DNA from: Comamonadaceae bacterium 2FH
GTDB lineage: Bacteria; Pseudomonadota; Gammaproteobacteria; Burkholderiales; Burkholderiaceae_C
Direction of reading: 5' to 3'
Assembly: GCA_005503335.1 (NCBI GenBank)
Contig: SCMQ01000003.1
Coordinates: 169,260-233,259 of the forward strand
DNA length: 64,000 nt
Part shown: positions 46,721 to 56,628 of the stretch, piece by piece
Layout of the letters: the number at the start of each line of letters is the position of its first letter
Numbering within the stretch: the first letter of the stretch is position 1
The notes under the pieces: model-generated
What the model saw: the letters and a program-made list of their open reading frames with translations, nothing else
Databases searched by the model: none
Told to the model about the DNA's origin: nothing
Made by a program: the position numbers and the translations under genes

Positions 46721-47704
46721 ATGAGCAAACCCAGCATCCTCGTCGCGCGCGCCGTTTTCCCGCAGATCGTCGACCGGCTCGCCCAGCATTTCGAGGTCGA
46801 GACCAACCCGTCCGACGAGGTCTGGGACAAGGCGGGCCTGATTGCCCGCCTGCAGGGCAAGGTGGGCGCCTTCACCACCGGCAGCGAGCGCATCGACGCC
46901 GAGGTGCTGGCGGCCTGCCCGCAGCTGAAGATCGTTGCCAACATGGCGGTGGGCTACAACAACTTCGACGTGGCGGCCATGACCGCGGCTGGCGTGCTCG
47001 GCACCAACGCGCCCGACGTGTTGACCGAGACCACGGCCGATTTCGGTTTCGCCCTGCTGATGGCCACCGCGCGCCGCATCACCGAGAGCGAGCATTTCCT
47101 GCGCGCCGGGAAATGGAACAAGTGGGCCTACGACATGTTCTCGGGCTGCGAGGTCCACGGCAGCACCCTGGGCATCCTCGGCATGGGCCGCATCGGCCAG
47201 GGCGTGGCCAAGCGCGGCGCGCACGGCTTCGGCATGAACGTGATCTACCACAACCGCTCGCGCCTCACGCCCGAGCTGGAGGCCGAGTGCCAGGCCCGCT
47301 ACGTGAGCAAGGAGGAATTGCTGCGCAGCGCCGACCACCTGGTGCTGGTGCTGCCCTACACCCCGGCCTCCCACCACGCGATAGGCGCGGCCGAGCTGGC
47401 GCAGATGAAGCCCACGGCCACGCTGATCAACATCGCGCGCGGCGGCATCGTCGACGATGCCGCGCTGGCCCAGGCGCTGCGCGAGCGCCGCATCGCCGCG
47501 GCGGGCCTGGACGTGTTCGAGGGCGAGCCCCAGGTCCACCCCGAGCTGCTCACGGTGCCCAACGTGGTGCTGACGCCGCACATCGCCAGCGCCACCGTGG
47601 GCACGCGCCTGGCCATGGCGAATCTCGCCGCCGACAACCTGGTCGGATTCCTGACCCAGGGCAAGCCGCTCACGCCGCTGAACCCGCAGGTGCTGGCGCG
47701 GTGA
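46721..47704 (+). CDS. 2-hydroxyacid dehydrogenase (glyoxylate/hydroxypyruvate reductase-like)
   Basis: This 327-residue D-isomer-specific dehydrogenase has the cofactor motif LGILGMGRIGQGVAKRG, the catalytic Arg in INIARGGIVDD, Glu in DVFEGEPQ and His in LTPHIASAT. It resembles GhrB/glycerate dehydrogenase, reducing glyoxylate or hydroxypyruvate with NAD(P)H. An AAAGGAG site precedes the ATG. It overlaps the rmuC GTG start by four bases (GTGA). Confidence 0.88.
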   Translation: MSKPSILVARAVFPQIVDRLAQHFEVETNPSDEVWDKAGLIARLQGKVGAFTTGSERIDAEVLAACPQLKIVANMAVGYNNFDVAAMTAAGVLGTNAPDVLTETTADFGFALLMATARRITESEHFLRAGKWNKWAYDMFSGCEVHGSTLGILGMGRIGQGVAKRGAHGFGMNVIYHNRSRLTPELEAECQARYVSKEELLRSADHLVLVLPYTPASHHAIGAAELAQMKPTATLINIARGGIVDDAALAQALRERRIAAAGLDVFEGEPQVHPELLTVPNVVLTPHIASATVGTRLAMANLAADNLVGFLTQGKPLTPLNPQVLAR

Positions 47705-49074
47705 GCGCCGACGCTGCAAGCTGGGGCCTGCTGGCGCTGGCCTCGCTCAACCTGGGCCTGCTGGCGCTGCTGCTGCTGCTGCTGCGCAAGCCGCCCCTGC
47801 CGCAGGACGACGGGGCGCGCGCCGAACTGCTGGCGCAGGTCAACGCCACGAGCGAGCGGCTGGAGCGCGAGCTGCGGCGCGAGATCAGCGAGTCCTCGCG
47901 CGGCGGGCGCCAGGAGTTGGGCCAGACCCTGGCCACCTTCCAGCAAACCCTGGTGCAGCAGAGCGCCGAGGCGATCCGCACGCAAAACAGCCAGATCGAC
48001 GCTTTCGCCCAGCAGCTCGCGCTGCTGCAGAAGACCCTGTCCGACACCCTGACCCTGCAGCTGCAGGCTCTGGGCGAGTCGAACGCGCGGCGCCTGGCCG
48101 AGGTGCGCGCCACGCTGGAGTCCCAGCTGCAGCAGCTGCAGCAGAACAACGCCGCCAAGCTCGACGAGATGCGCCGCACGGTGGACGAGAAGCTGCAGAC
48201 CACGCTGGAGGCCCGCCTGGGCCAAAGCTTCAAGCAGGTGGCCGAGCGGCTGGAGCTGGTGCACAAGGGCCTGGGCGAGATGCACAGCCTGGCCCAGGGC
48301 GTGGGCGACCTCAAGCACCTGCTGACCAACGTCAAGACGCGCGGCATGTTCGGCGAGGCCCAGCTCGGCGCCCTGCTCGAGCAGGTGTTCGCGCCCGACC
48401 AGTACGCGGCCCAGGTGGTCACGCGGCCTGGCAGCAGGAACCCGGTGGACTTCGCGATCCGCCTGCCCGGGCGTTCCGACGACGGCGCACCGCTGTGGCT
48501 GCCGATCGACGCCAAGTTCCCCAACGAGGACTACGAGCGCCTGCTCGATGCCCAGGGGCGCGCCGATGCGGCAGGCGCCGAGGCGGCGGCCAAGGCGCTG
48601 GAGGCGCGCATCCGCCTGGAGGCCCGCTCCATGGCCGACAAGTACCTGGAGCCGCCGCACACCACGGACTTCGGCATCCTGTTCCTGCCCACCGAGGGTC
48701 TGTACGCCGAGGTGCTGCGCCGTCCTGGACTCATGGAGGCCCTGCAGCGCGATCACCGCGTGACCCTGGCCGGACCGACCACGCTGATGGCCATGCTCAA
48801 CTCGCTGCAGATGGGCTTTCGCACGCTGGCGCTGGAGAAGCGCTCTAGCGAGGTCTGGCAGGTGCTGGGCGCGGTCAAGACCGAGTTCGGCAAGTTCGGC
48901 GAGGTGCTGGCCAAGGTCAAGGAGCAGACCCAGACCGTGCTCAACACCCTGGACAAGGCGCAGACACGCAGCAACGTGATGAACCGCGCGCTCAAGAAGG
49001 TCGAGGCCCTGCCCGATGCCGAGGCGACGGCGCTGCTGCCCGCCGATCTGGCGAACGGCGGGTCCGAGGAGTGA
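47701..49074 (+). CDS. rmuC: DNA recombination protein RmuC
   Basis: This 457-residue protein has an N-terminal TM helix (LLALASLNLGLLALLLLLL), a long coiled coil (about residues 40-190, many Gln/Leu/Glu) and the RmuC nuclease-like domain: LTNVKTRGMFGEAQLGALLEQV, IDAKFPNEDYERL and ILFLPTEGLYAEVL. RmuC limits inverted-repeat-stimulated rearrangements. The GTG start overlaps the previous stop, and its own stop overlaps the next GTG. Confidence 0.93.
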   Translation: MSADAASWGLLALASLNLGLLALLLLLLRKPPLPQDDGARAELLAQVNATSERLERELRREISESSRGGRQELGQTLATFQQTLVQQSAEAIRTQNSQIDAFAQQLALLQKTLSDTLTLQLQALGESNARRLAEVRATLESQLQQLQQNNAAKLDEMRRTVDEKLQTTLEARLGQSFKQVAERLELVHKGLGEMHSLAQGVGDLKHLLTNVKTRGMFGEAQLGALLEQVFAPDQYAAQVVTRPGSRNPVDFAIRLPGRSDDGAPLWLPIDAKFPNEDYERLLDAQGRADAAGAEAAAKALEARIRLEARSMADKYLEPPHTTDFGILFLPTEGLYAEVLRRPGLMEALQRDHRVTLAGPTTLMAMLNSLQMGFRTLALEKRSSEVWQVLGAVKTEFGKFGEVLAKVKEQTQTVLNTLDKAQTRSNVMNRALKKVEALPDAEATALLPADLANGGSEE

Positions 49075-50267
49075 GCCACCGGCCGGTGAACACCGGGCTC
49101 GCTCGCCTGATCACCAGCCAGGTCTGCCTGCACGCCAGCATGGCCGGCCTGCGCATGGCAGCGCCCCTGCTCGCGCTGCAGCAGGGCTACAGCGCGGCCG
49201 CGGTCGGCCTGCTGCTGTCGCTGTTTGCGCTGACCCAGCTGTTCCTGGCCCTGCCGGCCGGGCGCTTTGCCGACCGGCATGGCCTCAAGCGCCCCATGCG
49301 CTGGTGCGTCGCGGCGGCGGTGCTCGGCACCGTCCTGGCGACGGCCTGGCCGCTGTTTCCCGTGCTGTGCCTGGCGGCGCTGCTGACCGGCGGCGCCACC
49401 GGGGCCGCCACCATTGCGCTGCAGCGCCATGTGGGCCGCGCGACGCACGATACGGCCCAGCTCAGGCAGGTCTTCAGCTGGCTGGCCATCGGCCCCGCGG
49501 TGTCGAACTTCATCGGCCCATTCGCGGCCGGGCTGTTGATCGACCATGCGGGCGCCAGCGCCGGCTCGCTCACCGGCTTTCGCGCCGCGTTCGCGCTGAC
49601 CGCCGCCCTGCCGCTGCTGGCCTGGCTCTGGGTGCGGCGCACGCCCGAGCTGCCCGCGGCGGCGCCGATCGCCGGCGCCGCGCGCCAGCGCACCTGGGAC
49701 CTGCTGCGCGAGCCCACCATGCGCCGCCTGATGCTGGTCAACTGGCTGCTGGCCTCCTGCTGGGACGTGCACACCTTCGTCGTGCCGCTGCTGGGCCACG
49801 AGCGCGGCCTCAGCGCCTCGGCCATAGGCGGCATCCTGGGGGCCTTTGCGGTTGCGGCGGCGCTGATCCGGCTGGGCCTGCCGCGGCTGACCGCACGCAC
49901 GCACGAAGGCGTGGTGATCACGGTGGCCATGGCGATCACGGCCGTGCTGTTCGCGCTCTACCCCCTGATGCCCTCGGCCCCGACCATGGGCCTGTGCTCG
50001 GTGCTGCTGGGCCTGGCCCTGGGCTCGGTGCAGCCCATGATCATGAGCATGCTGCACCAGACCACGCCCGCGCACCGCCAGGGCGAGGCGTTGGGCCTGC
50101 GCCTGATGGCGATCAACGCCTCGAGCGTGTTCATGCCCCTGCTGTTCGGCTGGGCCGGGGCGCTGGTCGGCGTCAGCGGCCTGTTCTGGGCCGTGGGCGC
50201 GATGGTGGGCGGGGGCGCGCGCCAGGCCTGGGCCTTGCGGCCCGCCGCCCCCCATGGGCGGCATTGA
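49071..50267 (+). CDS. MFS transporter
   Basis: This 398-residue protein has twelve predicted helices and the MFS loop motif AGRFADRHGLKRPMRW between helices 2 and 3. It begins with a GTG at 49071 overlapping the rmuC stop. The substrate is not evident. It converges on a second MFS gene 12 bp away. Confidence 0.85.
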   Translation: MSHRPVNTGLARLITSQVCLHASMAGLRMAAPLLALQQGYSAAAVGLLLSLFALTQLFLALPAGRFADRHGLKRPMRWCVAAAVLGTVLATAWPLFPVLCLAALLTGGATGAATIALQRHVGRATHDTAQLRQVFSWLAIGPAVSNFIGPFAAGLLIDHAGASAGSLTGFRAAFALTAALPLLAWLWVRRTPELPAAAPIAGAARQRTWDLLREPTMRRLMLVNWLLASCWDVHTFVVPLLGHERGLSASAIGGILGAFAVAAALIRLGLPRLTARTHEGVVITVAMAITAVLFALYPLMPSAPTMGLCSVLLGLALGSVQPMIMSMLHQTTPAHRQGEALGLRLMAINASSVFMPLLFGWAGALVGVSGLFWAVGAMVGGGARQAWALRPAAPHGRH

Positions 50268-50279
50268 CGGCCGTCGGCC

Positions 50280-51473
50280 TCAGGCCCGCGGCGGACCGGG
50301 GCGCCACAGCGGCCTGAGCATGTACAGGCCCAGCGCCGGTCCCAGGGCCAGCCAGGGCAGCAGCGCGGCCAGCGGCAGGCTTTGCGCGCTGCCCACGAAC
50401 AGCTCGATGCTCAGCACGGTGATGGCAAAGCCTATGCTGTTGGCAAAGGTCAGCACGCTGCCGACCAGCTCGGGCGGCGCGTTCTGCGCCGTCAGCGTGG
50501 AAAACTGGGGTGAGTCGCCGACCACGGTGATGCCCCACAGCAGCAGCCAGGCCATGAACAAGGGCGCCGGCGCGGCGAGCAGCAGGGGGCCGGCCAGGCC
50601 GCAGGCGCCGCTCAGGGCCAGCTGGGTGGCGGCCACGCGCGCGCTGCCGAAGCGCCGCACCAGCAGCCCGCCGACCACGCAGCCGCCCAGGCCGCCGGCG
50701 ATGATCCAGAAGGCGGCGGCGCTGACCGCGGGGCCGCTGAGCCGCGTGGCGAGGATCAGCGGGACCAGCACGTAGAAGGTGTAGAGCTCCCACATGTGGC
50801 CGAAATAGCCGAACACCGAGGCGCGCACGCGCCGGTCCAGCCAGATCACGGCCAGCCCCCGGGGCGTGATGGCCTGGCCCTGGCGCCGGTACGGGCTGTC
50901 CGGCACCAGCCCGGCCGTGGCTAGGCCGCCCAGCGCGGCCAGCGCCGAGACGCCGAGCAGCACCGTCTGCCAGGGCAGGGGCAGGCCTTCGGCGCCGGCG
51001 GCCCAGCCGAGCGCGCGCAGGCCGTGCGGCAGGGCCGTGCCCAGCACCAGGGCGCCGATCAGCACGCCCATGGCCGCGCCCAGGCCCTCGCGGTACCAGC
51101 TCGCCGCGATCTTCATGCCGACCGGGTAGATGCCGGCCAGCAGGAAGCCGACTGCGAAGCGCAGCGCCAGCAGCGGGAGCCACTGGCCCTCGAGCAGCAC
51201 CGTGAGCGCGTTGGCGGCAGCGCCGAGCAGGGCGCAGGCCAGGAACACGCGCGGGGGCGGGAAGCGGTCGGCGACCATCAGCAGCGCGAACACCAGCGTG
51301 CCGGCCACGAAGCCGATCTGCACCGCCGAGGTCAACGTGCCCACCGCGCTGGCCGGCAGGCCCCAGGCGTGCTGCAGGTCGGGCATCACCGCGTTCGCGG
51401 CGAACCACAGCGAGGTGCCCGCGAACTGCGAGAACACGATCACCGGCAGGATTCGGCGGGGCACGGTGCGCAT
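50280..51473 (-). CDS. MFS transporter
   Basis: This 397-residue membrane protein has about twelve helices. It begins ILPVIVFSQFAGTSLWFAANAVMPDL and has the mid-loop region GIYPVGMKIAASWYREGLGAAMG, like the nitrate/cyanate-type MFS group. It lies 12 bp downstream of the LOG-family gene on the same strand. The substrate is unknown. Its 3' end faces the MFS gene at 49071. Confidence 0.83.
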   Translation of the reverse strand: MRTVPRRILPVIVFSQFAGTSLWFAANAVMPDLQHAWGLPASAVGTLTSAVQIGFVAGTLVFALLMVADRFPPPRVFLACALLGAAANALTVLLEGQWLPLLALRFAVGFLLAGIYPVGMKIAASWYREGLGAAMGVLIGALVLGTALPHGLRALGWAAGAEGLPLPWQTVLLGVSALAALGGLATAGLVPDSPYRRQGQAITPRGLAVIWLDRRVRASVFGYFGHMWELYTFYVLVPLILATRLSGPAVSAAAFWIIAGGLGGCVVGGLLVRRFGSARVAATQLALSGACGLAGPLLLAAPAPLFMAWLLLWGITVVGDSPQFSTLTAQNAPPELVGSVLTFANSIGFAITVLSIELFVGSAQSLPLAALLPWLALGPALGLYMLRPLWRPGPPRA

Positions 51474-51485
51474 GGCGGGCGAGGG

Positions 51486-52352
51486 TCAGGCGAGCGCGTA
51501 GAACTCGCAGACCGCGTCCCAGCCGGCCTGCGGGCTGTCCACGTACTGGAACAGCTCCAGGTCCTCGGGCGAGATCGCGCCTTCCTCGATCAGCACGTCG
51601 AAGTTGAACAGCCGCTTCCAGTAGTCGGTGCCGAACAGGATGATGGGCACGGGCTTGGCCTTCTTGGTCTGCACCAGCGTGATCACCTCGAACAGCTCGT
51701 CCAGCGTGCCGAAGCCGCCGGGGAAGGCGACCAGGGCCTTGGCGCGCATCATGAAATGCATCTTGCGCAGCGCGAAGTAGTGGAACTTGAAGCTCAGGTG
51801 CGGCGAGACATAGGGGTTGGACTCCTGCTCGTGCGGCAGCGCGATGTTCAGGCCCACCGAATGGGCGCCCAGATCGTGCGCGCCGCGGTTGGCCGCCTCC
51901 ATGATGCCGGGGCCGCCGCCGGTGCAGATGTGCAGCCGGTCTTGGATCGCGCAGCTGGCGCTGTGGCGCGCCACCAGGCGCGAGAACTCGCGCGCCATCT
52001 CGTAGTAGCGTGAGTTGCGCAGGCCGCGCTGGGCCAGGCGTATGGCCTGCACGTCACCGCGGGCCTGGGCCGCGGTCAGGGCGGTCTGCGCGTCCTCGGG
52101 CGCGGAAAAGCGCGCGCTGCCGAACACCACGATGGTGTTCTCTATGCCGGAGGCGTGCTGGTCCAGGTCGGGCTTGAGCATCTCGAGCTGGAAGCGTATG
52201 CCACGCGTCTCGCGGCGCAACATGAACTCCGGGTCGGCGAAGGCCAGGCGGTAGGCGTTCGGGTCGAGCGGCTGGCCCGTGGCGGCATGGGCCTGCAGCT
52301 CCGCCCAAGCCTCGGCCAGGCGGTTCTCCTTGATGTCTTGTGTGGTTTCCAT
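51486..52352 (-). CDS. LOG family protein (TIGR00730-type Rossmann fold)
   Basis: This 288-residue protein has the LOG motif PGGFGTLDELFEV preceded by GGGPGIMEAANRGAHD and VVFGSARFS. LOG-family proteins hydrolyse nucleoside 5'-monophosphates to ribose phosphate and base (cytokinin activation in plants). An N-terminal helical extension of about 80 residues distinguishes this larger bacterial subgroup. The cellular role in this organism is not known. Confidence 0.87.
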   Translation of the reverse strand: METTQDIKENRLAEAWAELQAHAATGQPLDPNAYRLAFADPEFMLRRETRGIRFQLEMLKPDLDQHASGIENTIVVFGSARFSAPEDAQTALTAAQARGDVQAIRLAQRGLRNSRYYEMAREFSRLVARHSASCAIQDRLHICTGGGPGIMEAANRGAHDLGAHSVGLNIALPHEQESNPYVSPHLSFKFHYFALRKMHFMMRAKALVAFPGGFGTLDELFEVITLVQTKKAKPVPIILFGTDYWKRLFNFDVLIEEGAISPEDLELFQYVDSPQAGWDAVCEFYALA

Positions 52353-52411
52353 GGGCGGATTGTCGGCGATGGAGGCGGGATACAGAGGCGCCCCGGCGCT
52401 GCGCCAATGAA

Positions 52412-52435
52412 AAAAGGCTCCTTGCGGAGCCTTTT
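52412..52435 (-). terminator. Intrinsic terminator of the earP-efp operon
   Basis: A perfect 10-bp stem AAAAGGCTCC / GGAGCCTTTT with a 4-base loop is followed on the minus strand by U residues, 17 bp after the efp stop. Confidence 0.88.
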
Positions 52436-52452
52436 GGGAGCCGTTTGGAGGC

Positions 52453-53007
52453 CTAGACGCGCTTGCGGTATTCGCCGGTGCGGGTGTCGATCTCGATCTT
52501 GTCGCCCTGGTTCACGAACAGCGGGACCGGAACTTCGAAGCCGGTGGAGATCTTGGCGGGCTTGAGCACCTTGCCCGAGGTGTCGCCCTTGACGGCCGGT
52601 TCGGTCCAGGTGATTTCGCGTTCCACACTGGTGGGCAGTTCGACCGAGATGGCCTTGCCGTCGTAGAACACCACTTCGACGGCCATGCCGTCTTCCAGGT
52701 AGTTCAGCGCGTCGCCCATGTTCTCGGCTTCGACCTCGTACTGGTTGAACTCGGTGTCCATGAACACGTACATGGGGTCGGCGAAATAGGAGTAGGTGCA
52801 CTCCTTGTGGTCCAGGATGATCTGGTCCATCTTGTCGTCGGCCTTGAACACGACCTCGGTGCCCATGTTGTTGAGCAGGGCCTTGAGCTTCATGCGCACG
52901 GTGGCCGCGCCGCGGCCGCCGCGGCTGTACTCGGTCTTGAGAACGATCATCGGGTCCTTGCCGTGCATGATCACGTTGCCGGCGCGGATTTCTTGGGCGA
53001 TTTTCAT
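52453..53007 (-). CDS. efp: Elongation factor P (Arg32 type)
   Basis: This 184-residue three-domain protein rescues ribosomes stalled on polyproline. The loop that is modified reads [14 protein letters not shown] with Arg at position 32, the residue rhamnosylated by EarP in the Arg-type EF-P group. The start at 53007 gives the usual family N-terminus [16 protein letters not shown]; the frame is open further upstream without support. It follows earP on the same strand with a 125-bp gap. Confidence 0.96.
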   Translation of the reverse strand: MKIAQEIRAGNVIMHGKDPMIVLKTEYSRGGRGAATVRMKLKALLNNMGTEVVFKADDKMDQIILDHKECTYSYFADPMYVFMDTEFNQYEVEAENMGDALNYLEDGMAVEVVFYDGKAISVELPTSVEREITWTEPAVKGDTSGKVLKPAKISTGFEVPVPLFVNQGDKIEIDTRTGEYRKRV

Positions 53008-53132
53008 AGTGGTTCCAGGTCTCTCTAGCTCAAGGAGGCCGCTCAACGCGTAGGGGGCACGGGTCGGTGCGGCGGGGCGGGAAAACGGCGCGCACGCACT
53101 GGCGCCCAGCTGTTTCCGCAAAGCCTTGAATT

Positions 53133-54203
53133 CTAACGCTTTTCAGTGACGAATCGCAGCAGCTGCGTGACCAGCTCGTCCTGGGCCAGCAGCCGCCGGC
53201 GCGCGGCGAGCATGCAATCCCGCCACAGCGGCAGCTCGATCTCGGGCAGGGGGCCGGGGGCCATGTCATTCCAGACCCGGTGGAAGCGGCGCAGCGAGGC
53301 CGGTGCCTCGAGCCAGGCTAGGAAGGCCTCGAGCTTGGTGTGGTGGGCGTCGTCGTGCTGGGGGTAGATCTGCCAGACCAGTGGGGCGCCGGCCCAGAGG
53401 GCGCGCACCAGCGAATCCTCGCCGCGCACGAAATTGAGCGCGCAGGCCCACAGCAGCTGGTCGAACCCGGTCTGAGGCATGGGTGGCAGGTAGTCCACGG
53501 CCAAGCTGGGGCCGGGGCTTGCGCCGCAGGCGCGCACGGCCGCCGCGGCCCGGCCGGCGGTCACGAGCAGCCGGGTGGGCGGGTGGCCCCGGCCCAGCCT
53601 CTCGAGCAGGCTGGCGAGCATTGGCGGCTCGTAGCAGAACAGCGCCACCAGGCGCTCGTCCGCCACGGCCGGCTGCCCCAGCGCCTTGAGCCAGGCGCCG
53701 CGGTCGAACGCCGCCTGGCGTGCCAGCAGCCCGGCCTCGCGCAGCAGCCCGCCGGTGCGGGCGGTGAAGCCGGGGTAGAAGAACCACTTGGTGCGGCCGC
53801 GGCCCGGGCCGCTCATGACCGGCGAGGGCAGGGCGTGGCAGCGCTCGACATAGGGTTCGGCCGAGAGGTATTCGAGGTTGAGCCAGACCGGGGCCTGTTC
53901 GTCGTCGGCGACGAAATGCGCCAGGAACTCGGCGGGGAGGTCGCAGCCGAAGGCCTCCACCCAGACCTCGGACGGGGCGAGCGCGGTCAGCAGGGCGCCG
54001 GGCAGGGGCCGGGTCCAGGGCAGCACCTGCACGCCCGGCACCCGGCCCTCGAGCGCGCCGGGCGCCATCCAGGACAGGGCCGAGGCGTCGTCGACCCAGA
54101 GCCGCACCTGCTCCCCGCGCGCCGCCAGCTGGGCGCTCAGGCGCCAACAGACGCCGAGGTCGCCATGGTTGTCGATGACGGTGCAGAAGATGTCCCAAAG
54201 CAT
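53133..54203 (-). CDS. earP: EF-P arginine rhamnosyltransferase EarP
   Basis: This 356-residue GT-B glycosyltransferase (DUF2331) starts [20 protein letters not shown], where the two Asp residues four apart match the catalytic pair described for EarP. The C-terminal donor site contains [25 protein letters not shown] with the conserved Glu. It transfers rhamnose from dTDP-rhamnose to Arg32 of EF-P, whose gene follows. The ATG at 54203 lies 5 bases from an inverted-repeat element; a GTG at 54221 would start inside it. No ribosome site is clear. Confidence 0.93.
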   Translation of the reverse strand: MLWDIFCTVIDNHGDLGVCWRLSAQLAARGEQVRLWVDDASALSWMAPGALEGRVPGVQVLPWTRPLPGALLTALAPSEVWVEAFGCDLPAEFLAHFVADDEQAPVWLNLEYLSAEPYVERCHALPSPVMSGPGRGRTKWFFYPGFTARTGGLLREAGLLARQAAFDRGAWLKALGQPAVADERLVALFCYEPPMLASLLERLGRGHPPTRLLVTAGRAAAAVRACGASPGPSLAVDYLPPMPQTGFDQLLWACALNFVRGEDSLVRALWAGAPLVWQIYPQHDDAHHTKLEAFLAWLEAPASLRRFHRVWNDMAPGPLPEIELPLWRDCMLAARRRLLAQDELVTQLLRFVTEKR

Positions 54204-54207
54204 GCTA

Positions 54208-54570
54208 GGGCCTGTTCGCACTGTTTTTGCCAGTGCGAACGTGGTTAAACCCGCACCAATCTAGGCGCGCGACGACGCCCAGACTGGCTGCCTGGGCAAG
54301 GAGTGCAACAACGAGTGGCGCGGCTTTAACCACGTTCCCTCCGGGTTGCGGCCAAAAAGACCATGCGCCGCGTTGCGAAACATCGCCGGGGCGCCGCCCG
54401 CAGCCGTTGGTCTGCGAAGCGAACCAGGCGAAGGGCGGCATACGGCGGTGCTGCGCTGTACAGCTTCGCGCACGGACGCTGCGCAACGCCACCCCCGGCT
54501 GCGTTTCGCGCCTTGCGCATGGCCTTTTTGATTCGCAACGCATCTGGCAAAAAATAGTGTGAACAGGCCC
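54208..54570. mobile_element. MITE-like element with 25-26-bp imperfect terminal inverted repeats and nested stems
   Basis: Left end 54208-54232 (starts GGGCCTGTTCGCACTG) and right end 54545-54570 are inverted copies differing at a few positions. Inside the left end is a perfect 10-bp hairpin (54214-54223 with 54231-54240). GAACGTGGTTAAA at 54237-54249 is repeated inverted at 54325-54337. No coding capacity is credible. It makes up most of the 419-bp gap between divergent earP and uvrC; the remaining 52 bases before uvrC show only its 5' leader. Confidence 0.75.
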
Positions 54571-54622
54571 CGGATTGTGCCCAACGCCTGGCCGCGCGGG
54601 CGGCGGGGGCGACAATAGCGAC

Positions 54623-56575
54623 ATGTCCCAGGTGCATTCGGAACAACTGCTCAACGAAGTCGCGGCCCTGCCGGCCCTGCCCGGGGTCTACCGCTACTTC
54701 GACGCCGACGACCAGGTGCTCTATGTCGGCAAGGCGCGCAACCTCAAGAAGCGCGTGTCCAGCTATTTCCAGAAGAACCATGGCGGCACGCGCATCGGCC
54801 ACATGGTCGGCAAGATCGCGCGCATGGAGACCACGGTGGTGCGCTCCGAGGCCGAGGCCCTGCTGCTGGAAAACAACCTGATCAAGTCGCTGAACCCGCG
54901 CTACAACATCCTGTTTCGCGACGACAAGAGCTATCCGTATCTCAAGATCAGCGGCAGCGGCGCCCCGCCCCCGGCGGGTGCGGACCAGGGACCGGCGCAA
55001 GCGGCCGACTTCCCGCGCATCGCCTACTACCGCGGCGCGGTGGACAGGCGTCACCGCTATTTCGGCCCCTATCCGAACGCCTGGGCGGTCAAGGAGACGA
55101 TACAGCTGCTGCAGAAGGTGTTCCGGCTGCGCAGCTGCGAGGACACGGTGTTCGCCAACCGCAGCCGGCCCTGCCTGCTCTACCAGATCAAGCGCTGCAC
55201 CGGCCCCTGCGTGCACCTGGTCAGCGCCCAGGCCTACGCGGCCGACGTGGCACATGCCGAACAGTTCCTGCGCGGCGAAACCCAGACCGTGCTGCAGGCC
55301 CTGGAGGCGCGCATGCTGGCGCATGCCGAGAAGCTCGAGTTCGAGCAGGCGGCCGAGCTGCGCAACCAGATCACGGCGCTGTCGCGCGTGCTGCACCAGC
55401 AGTCGGTGGAGACGGTGTCGGACACCGACGTGGACATCCTGGCCGTGCGCGTGCATGGCGGGCGCGCCTGCGTGAACCTGGCCATGGTGCGCGGCGGCCG
55501 GCACCTGGGCGACCGGCCTTATTTCCCGACCCATGTCGAGGATGCGCACGCGCTGCAGGCGCTGGACGAGGAGGGCGAGGACGCTGCCCGGCCGGTGGAG
55601 GTCCAGGTGCTGGAGGCCTTCATCGCCCAGCATTACCTGGGGGTGCCGGTGCCGCCCACGCTGATCACCGGCGCCCCGGTCGACAAAGGGCTGATCGAGG
55701 CCCTGTCGCAGCAAAGCGGCGTGAAGATCAGCGCGGTGCACAACCCGCGCGAGCAGCGCCGCATCTGGCTGGAGATGGCGCAGAAGAACGCCGACATCCA
55801 GCTCGCCCGGCTGCTGTCCGAGGAGGGCTCGCAGCAGGCGCGCACCCGTGCTCTGGTGGAGGCGCTGGACCTGGCGCCGGACAACCTGGATACCCTGCGC
55901 ATCGAGTGCTTCGACATCTCGCATACGGCGGGCGAGGCCACCCAGGCCTCCTGCGTGGTGTTCCACCACCACAGGATGCAAAGCAGCGAATACCGGCGCT
56001 ACAAGATAGAGGGCATCACGCCGGGCGACGACTACGCGGCCATGCGCCAGGTGCTCACGCGGCGCTACGGCAAGCTGGCCGAGGCCCTGCGCAACGCGGG
56101 CGGCGAGGCGGTCGGCGGCGCCCAGGCCATGCCCGACCTGGTGCTGGTCGACGGCGGCAAAGGCCAGGTGGCGATGGCGCGCGAGGTGTTCGCCGGCCTG
56201 GGCCTGGACCTGTCGCTGATCGTAGGCGTCGAAAAAGGCGAGGGACGCAAGGTGGGCCTGGAGGAGCTGGTGTTCGCCGACGGGCGCGACAAGGTCTACC
56301 TGGGCCGCGACTCGGCCGCGCTGATGCTGGTGGCGCAGATCCGCGACGAGGCGCACCGCTTCGCCATCACCGGCATGCGCGCGCAGCGCGCCCGGGTGCG
56401 CATGGGCGGCAGCCAGATCGAGGAGATCCCGGGCGTCGGCCCGAAAAAGCGCGCGCGGCTGCTGCAGCGCTTCGGCGGCGTGCGCGGCGTGGCGGCGGCC
56501 AGCGTCGAGGACCTGGTGACGGTGGAGGGCATCTCGCGCGGCCTGGCCGAGGAGATCTACCGCGCCCTGCACTGA
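54623..56575 (+). CDS. uvrC: UvrABC excinuclease subunit C
   Basis: This 650-residue nuclease has a GIY-YIG domain ([31 protein letters not shown]) for the 3' incision. The Cys region [26 protein letters not shown] follows, then a UVR segment ([15 protein letters not shown]), an RNase H-like domain ([21 protein letters not shown]) and a terminal helix-hairpin-helix pair. A short Pro/Ala-rich insertion ([17 protein letters not shown]) after [10 protein letters not shown] is unusual. The start is the ATG at 54623, matching the family. It is followed by pgsA after 53 bp, a common uvrC-pgsA order. Confidence 0.97.
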   Translation: MSQVHSEQLLNEVAALPALPGVYRYFDADDQVLYVGKARNLKKRVSSYFQKNHGGTRIGHMVGKIARMETTVVRSEAEALLLENNLIKSLNPRYNILFRDDKSYPYLKISGSGAPPPAGADQGPAQAADFPRIAYYRGAVDRRHRYFGPYPNAWAVKETIQLLQKVFRLRSCEDTVFANRSRPCLLYQIKRCTGPCVHLVSAQAYAADVAHAEQFLRGETQTVLQALEARMLAHAEKLEFEQAAELRNQITALSRVLHQQSVETVSDTDVDILAVRVHGGRACVNLAMVRGGRHLGDRPYFPTHVEDAHALQALDEEGEDAARPVEVQVLEAFIAQHYLGVPVPPTLITGAPVDKGLIEALSQQSGVKISAVHNPREQRRIWLEMAQKNADIQLARLLSEEGSQQARTRALVEALDLAPDNLDTLRIECFDISHTAGEATQASCVVFHHHRMQSSEYRRYKIEGITPGDDYAAMRQVLTRRYGKLAEALRNAGGEAVGGAQAMPDLVLVDGGKGQVAMAREVFAGLGLDLSLIVGVEKGEGRKVGLEELVFADGRDKVYLGRDSAALMLVAQIRDEAHRFAITGMRAQRARVRMGGSQIEEIPGVGPKKRARLLQRFGGVRGVAAASVEDLVTVEGISRGLAEEIYRALH

Positions 56576-56628
56576 GCTGAAGCCGCGCGCCCGGCCGGCC
56601 GCGACACGGGCCGTGACACAATCGGGCC

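Noticed and set aside
45269..47719. 816-residue minus-strand open frame
   Set aside because: Antisense to the antiporter and hydroxyacid dehydrogenase genes; rich in His/Gln/Arg with no domain pattern.
54326..56572. 748-residue minus-strand open frame
   Set aside because: Antisense to uvrC, whose domains are unmistakable; the frame is a composition artefact.
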